From Excoecaria cochinchinensis (lineage: Eukaryota > Streptophyta > Magnoliopsida > Malpighiales > Euphorbiaceae), in the NCBI GenBank assembly GCA_947683425.1, contig CANTUQ010000073.1, positions 16,261,001-16,325,000 on the forward strand: a DNA stretch of 64,000 nt, written 5' to 3'. The position numbers and the translations under genes are program-made. The notes under the pieces are model-generated. The model had not been told where the DNA came from and did not search any database. It was given only the letters and a program-made list of their open reading frames with translations. This document shows positions 44,043 through 53,800 of the stretch, in pieces (within the stretch, counting starts at the first letter, position 1; every line of letters starts with the position of its first letter).

Positions 44043-47000
44043 ATGAATTTTGAAATTAATAAAGAATTTCTAAGATCAGATTTAAAAGCAGAATATAATA
44101 AAGAAAAAAGAGAATGGTATTTTAGTAACTTTTCTCAAAAAGAATTAGAAAATTTTAGAAAAATTTGGTATAAAGATATGGAAGAACAGAAAGTTAATAT
44201 GCCTTTATTCTTATGGTTTGAAAATTATTGCTATCAGAATAATATTAATTATCCTTTCGAAAAAGAATTAAAAATGTTGAATAAAGTAGGAAAACTTTGG
44301 AATTTAGCAAATGATGAAAGAGTTATATCTATCCATCCTCCATTAGAAAATATAGTATTTAGACAAAATGATCAGGATTATATAGGAATACCTTTTATAG
44401 AAATAAAAGAAGAAGACTCTAGAGATAAAAGAATTCAACATATCATGCTTCAGAATAATTATACTAATCAAACTTTAGAAACTATAGGAAACCAGTTAAA
44501 TAGAATAGAAACTGTAGTACAAAAACCAGTATCAATAGAAACAATTACTCCAAAACCATTTATAGAAGAAAAACCTTTCTTTAAACCTTTTATGTTTACA
44601 GGATCACCTGTTAATCTTAACAAGGAAGAATCTATATTAAAGAAAATAGAAGAAAGACTAGGAAATATTAATATTAATCAAAAAATAATTAAAAGTGATA
44701 AACAGAAGGATAAACAAGTTGCTGTATTAAATAAAGAAGAAAATTCAGACTCTGATTCAGAATCAATAGCTGAAATAGAAGTTCAATTTAATTTACCTTT
44801 AGAAAAATCCTTAGAAATAAATAAGTTAAGAAAAGATGCCCCACTTCCTACTACTAGAAATTATTACAAAAGACCTACTCCACCAGATACTCAATTAGAA
44901 GAACATTGGTATCAGGCTAATTACGATGGAAAATCAGTCTATGAATGGAATATAGATGGCCAATCCGAATATAGGATATTAAATCTTTTAGAGGAAATGA
45001 CTATGGCAGCTAGTTCATATAGAACAGTAGGAAATAGAGAACAGGCTATCACCCAAGCCTTAATCTCAGGATTTACAGGACAGTTGAAAGGTTGGTGGGA
45101 TTATTATTTAACTCACCAAGAACAAGAATATATATTAAAAGCAACTAAAACAATAGTAAAAAGAGAAGGTGATATGGAAACAAAAACTATTATTGAAGAC
45201 AGTGTAAATACTTTAATATTTGCAATAACAAAATGTTTTATAGGAGATCCTAGTCAGTATCAAGATAGGAATTCAGAAATATTACAGAATTTAACTTGTC
45301 CAAAATTACAAGATTTTAGATGGTATAAGGATGTATTTTTAACAAAAGTAATGACTAGACCTGACTGTAGCAATTCTTATTGGAAAGAAAAATTTATAGC
45401 AGGATTACCAAAATTATTTGCAGATAAAATTAGGAATAGACTGAGAAATGAATATAATAACGTTATTCCGTATAAAGAATTATCTTATGGACAACTAATT
45501 AATTATATCAATAAAGAAGGATTAGCTATATGTTCAGATATGAAATTAAAAGCAAAATTAAAAAGAGAAAATCTTAATAGTAGAAAAGAATTAGGAGATT
45601 TTTGTCAACAATATGGTTATGAAAGAATTAGTGCACCCTCTGCTAAAATAAAAAGGAAGAATAAAATTAAACGAAAATATATTCCTAGAAAAAGAACTTA
45701 TAAGCCCAATATAGAATTAGAAAGGCCCAGTAACAGAAAAACTTATTCTAAGAAAAAATCTTATAAGAATAAAAAACCTCATAAAAAAGATATAATCATT
45801 TGTTATAAATGTGGTAGACCAGGTCATTATTCAAAAAATTGTAAAATGAAAGGAAAAGTAAATAATTTAGATGCTTCAGATGAATTAAAAGAGAAAATTA
45901 TGAAACTTGTAATTAACGATTCCTCAGAAGAAAGTCTATCAGAAGATTATTCTGAAAATAATTTAAATAATATAAGTGAAAATGAATCTAATAATAGTGA
46001 TTCAGAATCTTGTGAATGTATAGGAACTTGCCAGTGTAATCAAATAAATATGATTAATAATGAACAAGAATTTTTATTAGACATTATAGATAAAATAAAT
46101 GATCCGGAAATAAAAAGAGACTATTTAATCAAATTAAAAGAATTAATAGGACAAAGGGAGCAAAAAGATTATAAACCTTATAATTTTTCAGAAATTTGTC
46201 AAAGATTTAGACAAGATAATAAAAAATCCTCTATTCAAGACCTTCAAGAAGAGGTTAAGAATTTAAAACAAGATGTGAATACATTAAAAGATAAGGTTTT
46301 AAACTTAGAAGAAGAAAATTTAAAAAGGAATTTAAGCCGAATATTTAAAAATAACAATCAGGCTTCTACTTCATTAATTATTAACGAATCAGAAAATAAA
46401 GATGAATATATTAATAGTATATCTAGAATAAATTATCAAAAATGGTATGTAAAACTAGATATAGTTATAAATGATGATTTTCATCTTTCTACCTTAGCAT
46501 TAATAGATAGTGGTGCTGATCAAAATTGTATTCAAGAAGGATTAGTTCCAACTAAGTATTATGAAAAAACCTCAGAAAGACTTAGCTCAGCTAGTGGTTC
46601 AAAGTTACACATTAAATATAAATTATCCAAGGTAAAAATTTGTAATAAAGGATATTGTTATAAAACTCAGTTAATATTAATTAAAAATTTAAATTCAGGA
46701 GTAATTTTAGGAACCCCTTTTTTAACTATGTTATACCCTTTTCAAGTTAATAATAATGGATTATCTACAATTGTTTTAGGAAAAGAAATTCTATTTGAAT
46801 TTGCCTTTCCTATGACAACACGAGATATTAATCAATTAAAAAATAATATTCAAGAAATAAATCTAATTAAGAAAAATAAACTAAGTCACATAAAGTATTT
46901 AGTTCAAGAAATAGATGAAAAGCGAATAGAAAATCAGTTAAATGAAGATAAAATAAGGGAAAAAGTCAAAGATATAGAAAATACTTTTTTAAAAGATGTT

Positions 47001-48374
47001 TGTGCTCCTGTTCCTAATGCTTTTTGGAATAGGAAAAGCCACATAGTTAGTTTACCTTATGAAAAAGATTTTGATGAAAAACAGATTCCTACTAAATCTA
47101 AAGCCATACACATGTCAGAAGATTTAGAAAAACTTTGTAGAAAAGAAATTCAAGAATTAAAGGATAAAGGATTAATTAGGGACTCGAAATCTCCATGGTC
47201 TTGTTCAGCTTTTTATGTTATGAACGCTGCAGAATTAGAAAGAGGAATTCCTAGACTAGTTATAAACTATAAACCATTAAATAAAGTTTTACAATGGATT
47301 AGATATCCAATTCCTAATAAAAGAGATTTATTAAAAAGATTATATAATGCAAAGATATTTTCTAAATTTGATATGAAGTCAGGATTCTGGCAAATACAAA
47401 TTTTAGAAAAAGACAGGTACAAAACAGGATTTAATACTCCTTTTGGACATTATGAATGGAATGTAATGCCCTTTGGATTAAAAAATGCTCCATCGGAATT
47501 TCAAAACATTATGAATGATATAGTCAGACCTATTAATGAATTCTCTATAGTTTATATAGATGATGTCTTAATTTTCTCAGAAAATATTAATCAACATTTT
47601 AGTCATTTAAGGAAATTCTATAATATTATTCACAATAATGGATTAGTAATCTCTCCAACTAAAATAAAGTTATTTCAGATAAAGGTTAGATTTTTAGGTC
47701 ATGATATTAATCAAGGAACAATTAGACCAATTAATAGAAGTTTAGAATTTACAGAAAAATTTCCAGATGAAATTAAAGATAAAAAACAGTTGCAAAGGTT
47801 TTTAGGATGTTTAAATTATGTTCATGATTTCTTTAAGAATTTAGGTATAATTTGTCAACCTCTTTATGATAGACTTAAGAAAAATCCTACACCTTGGACA
47901 GAAGAGCATACTCAAATAGTAAAAGTTATTAAATCAAAGGTTAAAAGTCTTCCTTGTCTTAGTATTCCTCACCCAGAAGCATTTTTAATAGTCGAAACAG
48001 ATGCTAGTGATAAAGGATTTGGAGGAATTTTAAAACAAAAAAGAAATAATAAAGAAGAATTGGTTAGATATTACTCAGGAAACTGGAATAATACTCAAAA
48101 GAATTATTCTACGATTAAAAAGGAAATTTTAAGCATTGTCTCATGCATTATAAAATTTGAAGATGATTTATACATGAGAAAATTTTTACTCAGAATAGAT
48201 TGCCTCTCAGCCAAACATATTTTAGAAAAAGATGTTAAAAATTTAATTTCTAAACAGATTTTTGCTAGATGGCAAGCCCTTCTTAGTAATTTTGATTTTG
48301 AAATCGAATTTATTAAAGGACAAAATAATTGTTTGCCTGATTTTCTTTCTCGTGAGTTTTTACAGGGAAAATGA
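44043..48374 (+). CDS. viral polyprotein, copy B
   Basis: 1,443 aa, open throughout, with the same domain layout and catalytic residues as copy A (zinc knuckle 587-600, DSG 822-824, YIDD 1171-1174, RNase H D1320). It shares with copy D, against A, changes such as SQKELENF for SKKELENF, NNINYPF for NNFNYPF and KEENSD for KEGNSD. A and B therefore derive from slightly different viral genomes or A mutated separately. The stop again overlaps the next ATG. Confidence 0.95.
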   Translation: MNFEINKEFLRSDLKAEYNKEKREWYFSNFSQKELENFRKIWYKDMEEQKVNMPLFLWFENYCYQNNINYPFEKELKMLNKVGKLWNLANDERVISIHPPLENIVFRQNDQDYIGIPFIEIKEEDSRDKRIQHIMLQNNYTNQTLETIGNQLNRIETVVQKPVSIETITPKPFIEEKPFFKPFMFTGSPVNLNKEESILKKIEERLGNININQKIIKSDKQKDKQVAVLNKEENSDSDSESIAEIEVQFNLPLEKSLEINKLRKDAPLPTTRNYYKRPTPPDTQLEEHWYQANYDGKSVYEWNIDGQSEYRILNLLEEMTMAASSYRTVGNREQAITQALISGFTGQLKGWWDYYLTHQEQEYILKATKTIVKREGDMETKTIIEDSVNTLIFAITKCFIGDPSQYQDRNSEILQNLTCPKLQDFRWYKDVFLTKVMTRPDCSNSYWKEKFIAGLPKLFADKIRNRLRNEYNNVIPYKELSYGQLINYINKEGLAICSDMKLKAKLKRENLNSRKELGDFCQQYGYERISAPSAKIKRKNKIKRKYIPRKRTYKPNIELERPSNRKTYSKKKSYKNKKPHKKDIIICYKCGRPGHYSKNCKMKGKVNNLDASDELKEKIMKLVINDSSEESLSEDYSENNLNNISENESNNSDSESCECIGTCQCNQINMINNEQEFLLDIIDKINDPEIKRDYLIKLKELIGQREQKDYKPYNFSEICQRFRQDNKKSSIQDLQEEVKNLKQDVNTLKDKVLNLEEENLKRNLSRIFKNNNQASTSLIINESENKDEYINSISRINYQKWYVKLDIVINDDFHLSTLALIDSGADQNCIQEGLVPTKYYEKTSERLSSASGSKLHIKYKLSKVKICNKGYCYKTQLILIKNLNSGVILGTPFLTMLYPFQVNNNGLSTIVLGKEILFEFAFPMTTRDINQLKNNIQEINLIKKNKLSHIKYLVQEIDEKRIENQLNEDKIREKVKDIENTFLKDVCAPVPNAFWNRKSHIVSLPYEKDFDEKQIPTKSKAIHMSEDLEKLCRKEIQELKDKGLIRDSKSPWSCSAFYVMNAAELERGIPRLVINYKPLNKVLQWIRYPIPNKRDLLKRLYNAKIFSKFDMKSGFWQIQILEKDRYKTGFNTPFGHYEWNVMPFGLKNAPSEFQNIMNDIVRPINEFSIVYIDDVLIFSENINQHFSHLRKFYNIIHNNGLVISPTKIKLFQIKVRFLGHDINQGTIRPINRSLEFTEKFPDEIKDKKQLQRFLGCLNYVHDFFKNLGIICQPLYDRLKKNPTPWTEEHTQIVKVIKSKVKSLPCLSIPHPEAFLIVETDASDKGFGGILKQKRNNKEELVRYYSGNWNNTQKNYSTIKKEILSIVSCIIKFEDDLYMRKFLLRIDCLSAKHILEKDVKNLISKQIFARWQALLSNFDFEIEFIKGQNNCLPDFLSREFLQGK

Positions 48375-49621
48375 ATAATAAGAAGATTTTGAGCAAAGAA
48401 AGTATTTCAAAACAGAATAATAATCAGCATATTTATACTAATCAGATGATTCCCGTCTCTCCAAACCGTTTCTCTCCTATTGCCCCTAGACCTAGAGCAA
48501 TAACTCCTCAGTTTTTTCCACCAATTTCTTCAAACCTTATCAGAACACCACCTTTAATTCCACCTTCTACCTTTAGACCACCGACCTATTCTACTATAGT
48601 ATCCACTCCTACCTTCGCATCCTCATCATCTCCCAAAAGATCTTCATCAATTTATCAGTTGAACCCTCGAAAAAAATTTATCAAAGTCTTAGAAATAGAG
48701 GAACAATCATTGATAGAAAATTAGAGTTTTTATAAATTAATTGAATTTATCTTCCCAAAAGGATTTCATTTTTTAGAAGACTGCCCAGAAAAGACCAGAG
48801 AATTCTATGAAATGGTTCTAGTAGACACCGACTCAGTGGTGATTGAACATAATTATAATCAGGACTCTACTAAGATCAATTATAGCAAGGTTAAGATCTT
48901 CAAGATAATGACTTTGTCAGAATGGGGAATGAAACCTCACGCCAACAAGGTTCTAACAGGATTTTCTGCCAGAAAGTATTTTAATTATTACGATTATCAG
49001 GAAGCATGGTTTAAGGCCTTTTATCTCAGAAATTATAATCATTCTTGGTTCTTTTATTTTTCAAACAAGTTCTCAGGTTTTTACCCTAATTGGTTTTTAA
49101 GATGGTTTGATTATATGGGACCCATAGACTCTATATTTCCTCAGCAAGTTCTCAAAGGATTTGGTAAATATCGGGAGCAACACCAAACCAAGCTTAACGA
49201 TTCATTACTACAATTCTGCAATGAATTTAAGATACCATGGATCATTACTTGGAATTATCACGTATCAACAGAATCAGTCATTCCTATCCTTTACAGAGAG
49301 TACCGAGTAAAGTGGTGGGATTCCTTTCAAGAAAGCAGAGCTAATCCAGAAGCAGTCAGACAAAAGTTCGATAACGACAAATTTTCTTATCAGACTTCTC
49401 ATCCTCAGCATAAAGATATCCAATTAGAATCCACTCAGGAATTTACAAACAGCAAACAACATCTCATCAGTCTCTTATCTTCAGCCACGTCAGAACAAGA
49501 AGTAGCCGCTATCCTAAGTCAAGCTACTTCTGAAAAGGGAAACTCTTCTACTGAAGAAATTACCCCAGCTCCAAGACACTTTATAGATTCACAGGATCTA
49601 TATGATGATGTAATATTATAA
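48371..49621 (+). pseudogene. viral third ORF, copy B, nonsense mutation
   Basis: Full 1,251-nt length without the frameshift of copy A, but a C-to-T change makes TAG at 48,722-48,724 (codon 118). The rest is open from 48,812 in the same frame and carries one Gln-to-Lys change (VLKGFGKY). The lesion differs from those of copies A and C. Confidence 0.88.
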
Positions 49622-50236
49622 AAAAAAAAAAAAAAAAAAAAGGAAAAAGAAAATAAAAAAGAAAAGGAAAAAATTATGAAAAAGAAAAAGAAAAATTTTT
49701 TCTAACGTTTTGTTTTTGCAGGTACTCAATTATAATCAACATAAAAGCTTTCCAGCTCAAAAGCTTTATGGCCGACAGCATCTTACTTTCCTAATCAGCA
49801 TCCTCAGTTTCCACTACATCTTTTCATGGCCGACAAAAGCATCTTCAGATTTCAGATTTCTCTTATCCTTCCACTACTGTCAATTATCAGAAGACTCCAA
49901 GTGACTCAGCATTTCACTCAATCTCATCAGAATTCAATGGCAGACAACACTTTTATCATCCAAACTCTTTCTTATCCTTGAAGACAGCTCATCAGTTCGA
50001 GAAGCATCTATCCGACTCTATTTAATTAGATCATTTCTTCAGCATCAGATAGAGCCTTTCCTACAAACGAAAAGATTAGAGAAAATAAAGAAAAGAAATC
50101 TTTAATAATATCTACCTCCCGTTGTAATAAAACCCTAGATCTTCAATTAGTCTTCAACAGTTGTTCATGTATTCCTACCTCATCCACTTGTAATATTTCA
50201 TCAGAAAATAATATTACTTCAGGTATATTTTAAATC
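49622..50236 (+). promoter_or_regulatory. viral intergenic region, copy B
   Basis: As in copy A, but the AATAAA-bearing part of the A-rich tract is replaced by a pure A run of about 22, a microsatellite-type change shared with copy C (rc). Otherwise almost identical. Confidence 0.5.
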
Positions 50237-50458
50237 ATGAGTTATTTTGTAAATCGTTTTATCGATTCTTTATCTTCTTTAGATTTTTCAGAAATACAGG
50301 AAAGGGCTTTGCTAAGGCAAGAATTATTAAGTTTAAGAACAGTTTTAACTCATTTACATAATGATTTGCATTTAGACGGATTTTGTGATTGCCAAGATTA
50401 TACTAATAAACTTAGTTTGATAAATATACTTTTAGAATTTCTACAACAAATTTCATAA
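50237..50458 (+). CDS. viral small ORF a, copy B
   Basis: 73 aa, identical in protein to the copy A version at 41,866-42,087, with FCDC near residues 49-52. Intact. Confidence 0.65.
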   Translation: MSYFVNRFIDSLSSLDFSEIQERALLRQELLSLRTVLTHLHNDLHLDGFCDCQDYTNKLSLINILLEFLQQIS

Positions 50459-50468
50459 AATTTTATTT

Positions 50469-50780
50469 ATGGATTTTCAAATAAAAGATATAGATATGCA
50501 ATCAGACTCATCTTCATCGTCTTCTTCTTCAGTTTCTCATGCACCAGTCCATGAAAGTTATATAGACGAATTTATTGAAAAATTTCAATTAGCATTAATG
50601 ACAATAGATAAAAATGATGCTAGACTATATATGAAATCAGAATTAGAAAAACATTTAGATTTTATAGAAAAAGAAACAAAAAGTCTACATGAATCAGATT
50701 TTTGTGATTGTAAAAATTTTGATATTCAAAAAAGATTTATAAAACATATAATTGAATTCTTATATATTAATTCAGCATAA
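50469..50780 (+). CDS. viral small ORF b, copy B
   Basis: 103 aa, differing from the copy A version by Glu6Lys (FQIKDID). It keeps the Ser run and FCDCK motif. Its stop overlaps the next start (TAATG). Confidence 0.65.
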   Translation: MDFQIKDIDMQSDSSSSSSSSVSHAPVHESYIDEFIEKFQLALMTIDKNDARLYMKSELEKHLDFIEKETKSLHESDFCDCKNFDIQKRFIKHIIEFLYINSA

Positions 50781-51025
50781 TGAACTCTTTAGGTTCTACT
50801 ATTCCTAATTCAAGAATTGATAATTTGATCACTAATTTATATTTAATAGATTTTGCCTCAGCCGATCAGAGAAACTATTTAAAAATAGAATTAAGAAATT
50901 TATTAGGTTGGTTAGAAGATAATAATCATAATTGTCATAGATTAGGTTTTTGTTCTTGTCAATATATTAAAGTTAAAAGAAGATTTATATTACAAATGAT
51001 TTTCTTTCTTGAACTATATAGTTAA
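50780..51025 (+). CDS. viral small ORF c, copy B
   Basis: 81 aa, identical to the copy A version. It is followed by 63 nt and a third primer-binding site, where the direct array stops. Confidence 0.65.
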   Translation: MNSLGSTIPNSRIDNLITNLYLIDFASADQRNYLKIELRNLLGWLEDNNHNCHRLGFCSCQYIKVKRRFILQMIFFLELYS

Positions 51026-51088
51026 TTCCTCTATTTCTCTTCTTATATCTAAATCTTATCTAAAAAATGTCCGATCCCGTCCGTTTTG

Positions 51089-51101
51089 GTATCAGAGCCT
51101 G
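51089..51101 (+). other. viral primer-binding site at the end of copy B
   Basis: TGGTATCAGAGCC followed by TGGGGGGAAGAG, after which viral sequence continues on the opposite strand (copy C). The join shares about 2 bp (AG) of microhomology. Confidence 0.92.
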
Positions 51102-51145
51102 GGGGGAAGAGATAAGATTTAGATATAAGAAGAGAAATAGAGGAA

Positions 51146-51391
51146 TTAACTATATAGTTCAAGAAAGAAAATCATTTGTAATATAAATCTTCTTTTAACT
51201 TTAATATATTGACAAGAACAAAAACCTAATCTATGACAATTATGATTATTATCTTCTAACCAACCTAATAAATTTCTTAATTCTATTTTTAAATAGTTTC
51301 TCTGATCGGCTGAGGCAAAATCTATTAAATATAAATTAGTGATCAAATTATCAATTCTTGAATTAGGAATAGTAGAACCTAAAGAGTTCAT
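51146..51391 (-). CDS. viral small ORF c, copy C
   Basis: 81 aa, identical to copies A and B. It starts within the TAATG overlap with the stop of ORF b. Confidence 0.65.
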   Translation of the reverse strand: MNSLGSTIPNSRIDNLITNLYLIDFASADQRNYLKIELRNLLGWLEDNNHNCHRLGFCSCQYIKVKRRFILQMIFFLELYS

Positions 51392-51702
51392 TATGCTGAA
51401 TTAATATATAAGAATTCAATTATATGTTTTATAAATCTTTTTTGAATATCAAAATTTTTACAATCACAAAAATCTGATTCATGTAGACTTTTTGTTTCTT
51501 TTTCTATAAAATCTAAATGTTTTTCTAATTCTGATTTCATATATAGTCTAGCATCATTTTTATCTATTGTCATTAATGCTAATTGAAATTTTTCAATAAA
51601 GTCGTCTATATAACTTTCATGGACTGGTGCATGAGAAACTGAAGAAGAAGACGATGAAGATGAGTCTGATTGCATATCTATATCTTCTATTTGAAAATCC
51701 AT
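51391..51702 (-). CDS. viral small ORF b, copy C
   Basis: 103 aa with one change from copy A (IDDFIEK for IDEFIEK). Ser run and FCDCK motif kept. Confidence 0.65.
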   Translation of the reverse strand: MDFQIEDIDMQSDSSSSSSSSVSHAPVHESYIDDFIEKFQLALMTIDKNDARLYMKSELEKHLDFIEKETKSLHESDFCDCKNFDIQKRFIKHIIEFLYINSA

Positions 51703-51712
51703 AAATAAAATT

Positions 51713-51934
51713 TTATGAAATTTGTTGTAGAAATTCTAAAAGTATATTTATCAAACTAAGTTTATTAGTATAATCTTGGCAATCACAAAATCCGTCTAAA
51801 TGCAAATCATTATGTAAATGAGTTAAAACTGTTCTTAAACTTAATAATTCTTGCCTTAGCAAAGCCCTTTCCTGTATTTCTGAAAAATCTAAAGAAGATA
51901 AAGAATCGATAAAACGATTTACAAAATAACTCAT
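51713..51934 (-). CDS. viral small ORF a, copy C
   Basis: 73 aa, identical in protein to copies A and B. Confidence 0.65.
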   Translation of the reverse strand: MSYFVNRFIDSLSSLDFSEIQERALLRQELLSLRTVLTHLHNDLHLDGFCDCQDYTNKLSLINILLEFLQQIS

Positions 51935-52548
51935 GATTTAAAATATACCTGAAGTAATATTATTTTCTGATGAAATATTACAAGTGGATGAGGTAGGAAT
52001 ACATGAACAACTGTTGAAGACTAATTGAAGATCTAGGGTTTTATTACAACGAGAGGTAGATATTATTAAAGATTTCTTTTCTTTATTTTCTCTAATCTTT
52101 TCGTTTGTAGGAAATGCTCTATCTGATGCTGAAGAAATGATCTAATTAAATAGAGTCGGATAGATGCTTCTCGAACTGATGAGCTGTCTTCAAGGATAAG
52201 AAAGAGTTTGGATGATAAAAGTGTTGTCTGCCATTGAATTCTGATGAGATTGAGTGAAATGCTGAGTCACTTGGAGTCTTCTGATAATTGACAGTAGTGG
52301 AAGGATAAGAGAAATCTGAAATCTGAAGATGCTTTTGTCGGCCATGAAAAGATGTAGTGGAAACTGAGGATGCTGATTAGGAAAGTAAGATGCTGTCGGC
52401 CATAAAGCTTTTGAGCTGGAAAGCTTTTATGTTGATTATAATTGAGTACCTGCAAAAACAAAACGTTAGAAAAAATTTTTCTTTTTCTTTTTCATAATTT
52501 TTTCCTTTTCTTTTTTATTTTCTTTTTCCTTTTTTTTTTTTTTTTTTT
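51935..52548 (-). promoter_or_regulatory. viral intergenic region, copy C
   Basis: Reverse complement of 41,245-41,865 with a few substitutions and a homopolymer A run of about 22 at its 5' side, as in copy B. No ORF is supported; the plus-strand Phe-rich frame through the T run is an artefact. Confidence 0.5.
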
Positions 52549-53800
52549 TTATAATATTACATCATCATATAGATCCTGTGAATCTATAAAGTGTCTTGGA
52601 GCTGGGGTAATTTCTTCAGTAGAAGAGTTTCCCTTTTCAGAAGTAGCTTGACTTAGGATAGCGGCTACTTCTTGTTCTGACGTGGCTGAAGATAAGAGAC
52701 TGATGAGATGTTGTTTGCTGTTTGTAAATTCCTGAGTGGATTCTAATTGGATATCTTTATGCTGAGGATGAGAAGTCTGATAAGAAAATTTGTCGTTATC
52801 GAACTTTTGTCTGACTGCTTCTGGATTAGCTCTGCTTTCTTTGAAAGGAATCCCACCACTTTACTCGGTACTCTCTGTAAAGGATAGGAATGACTGATTC
52901 TGTTGATACGTGATAATTCCAAGTAATGATCCATGGTATCTTAAATTCATTGCAGAATTGTAGTAATGAATCGTTAAGCTTGGTTTGGTGTTGCTCCCGA
53001 TATTTACCAAATCCTTGGAGAACTTGCTGAGGAAATATAGAGTCTATGGGTCCCATATAATCAAACCATCTTAAAAACCAATTAGGGTAAAAACCTGAGA
53101 ACTTGTTTGAAAAATAAAAGAACCAAGAATGATTATAATTTCTGAGATAAAAGGCCTTAAACCATGCTTCCTGATAATCGTAATAATTAAAATACTTTCT
53201 GGCAGAAAATCCTGTTAGAACCTTGTTGGCGTGAGGTTTCATTCCCCATTCTGACAAAGTCATTATCTTGAAGATCTTAACCTTGCTGTAATTGATCTTA
53301 GTAGAGTCCTGATTATAATTATGTTCAATCACCACTGAGTCGGTGTCTACTAGAACCATTTCATAGAATTCTCTGGTCTTTTCTGGGCAGTCTTCTAAAA
53401 AATGAAATCCTTTTGGGAAGATAAATTCAATTAATTTATAAAAACTCTGATTTTCTATCAATGATTGTTCCTCTATTTCTAAGACTTTGATAAATTTTTT
53501 TTGAGGGTTCAACTGATAAATTGATGAAGATCTTTTGGGAGATGATGAGGATGCGAAGGTAGGAGTGGATACTATAGTAGAATAGGTCGGTGGTCTAAAG
53601 GTAGAAGGTGGAATTAAAGGTGGTGTTCTGATAAGGTTTGAAGAAATTGGTGGAAAAAACTGAGGAGTTATTGCTCTAGGTCTAGGGGCAATAGGAGAGA
53701 AACGGTTTGGAGAGACGGGAATCATCTGATTAGTATAAATATGCTGATTATTATTCTGTTTTGAAATACTTTCTTTGCTCAAAATCTTCTTATTATTCAT
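52549..53800 (-). pseudogene. viral third ORF, copy C, broken by a 1-nt insertion
   Basis: Open for 324 codons from the ATG at 53,800, including the region broken in copies A and B. An extra A near 52,846 then shifts the frame after WWDSFQ, giving an early stop at 52,826. Beyond the lesion the original frame is open to 52,549. This is the third independent lesion in this ORF in the window. Confidence 0.88.

Larger units (their letters stand above)
34275..51110 (+). mobile_element. endogenous pararetrovirus (Caulimoviridae), head-to-tail copies A and B
   Basis: Two genome-length direct copies with a unit of 8,376 bp (primer-binding site at 34,340 to the next at 42,716). The third primer-binding site at 51,089 ends the array 9 bp later. 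Each unit has leader, movement protein, capsid-protease-RT-RNase H polyprotein, third ORF, non-coding region and three small ORFs. No integrase is present and no LTRs flank it, which separates it from retrotransposons. The head-to-tail order with overlap fits integration of circular or concatemeric viral DNA by host repair. The copies differ by scattered substitutions only. Confidence 0.93.

Noticed and set aside
52442..52651. Phe-rich plus-strand ORF in the intergenic region of copy C
   Set aside because: Reads through the T run complementary to the A-rich tract; antisense to the third ORF end.
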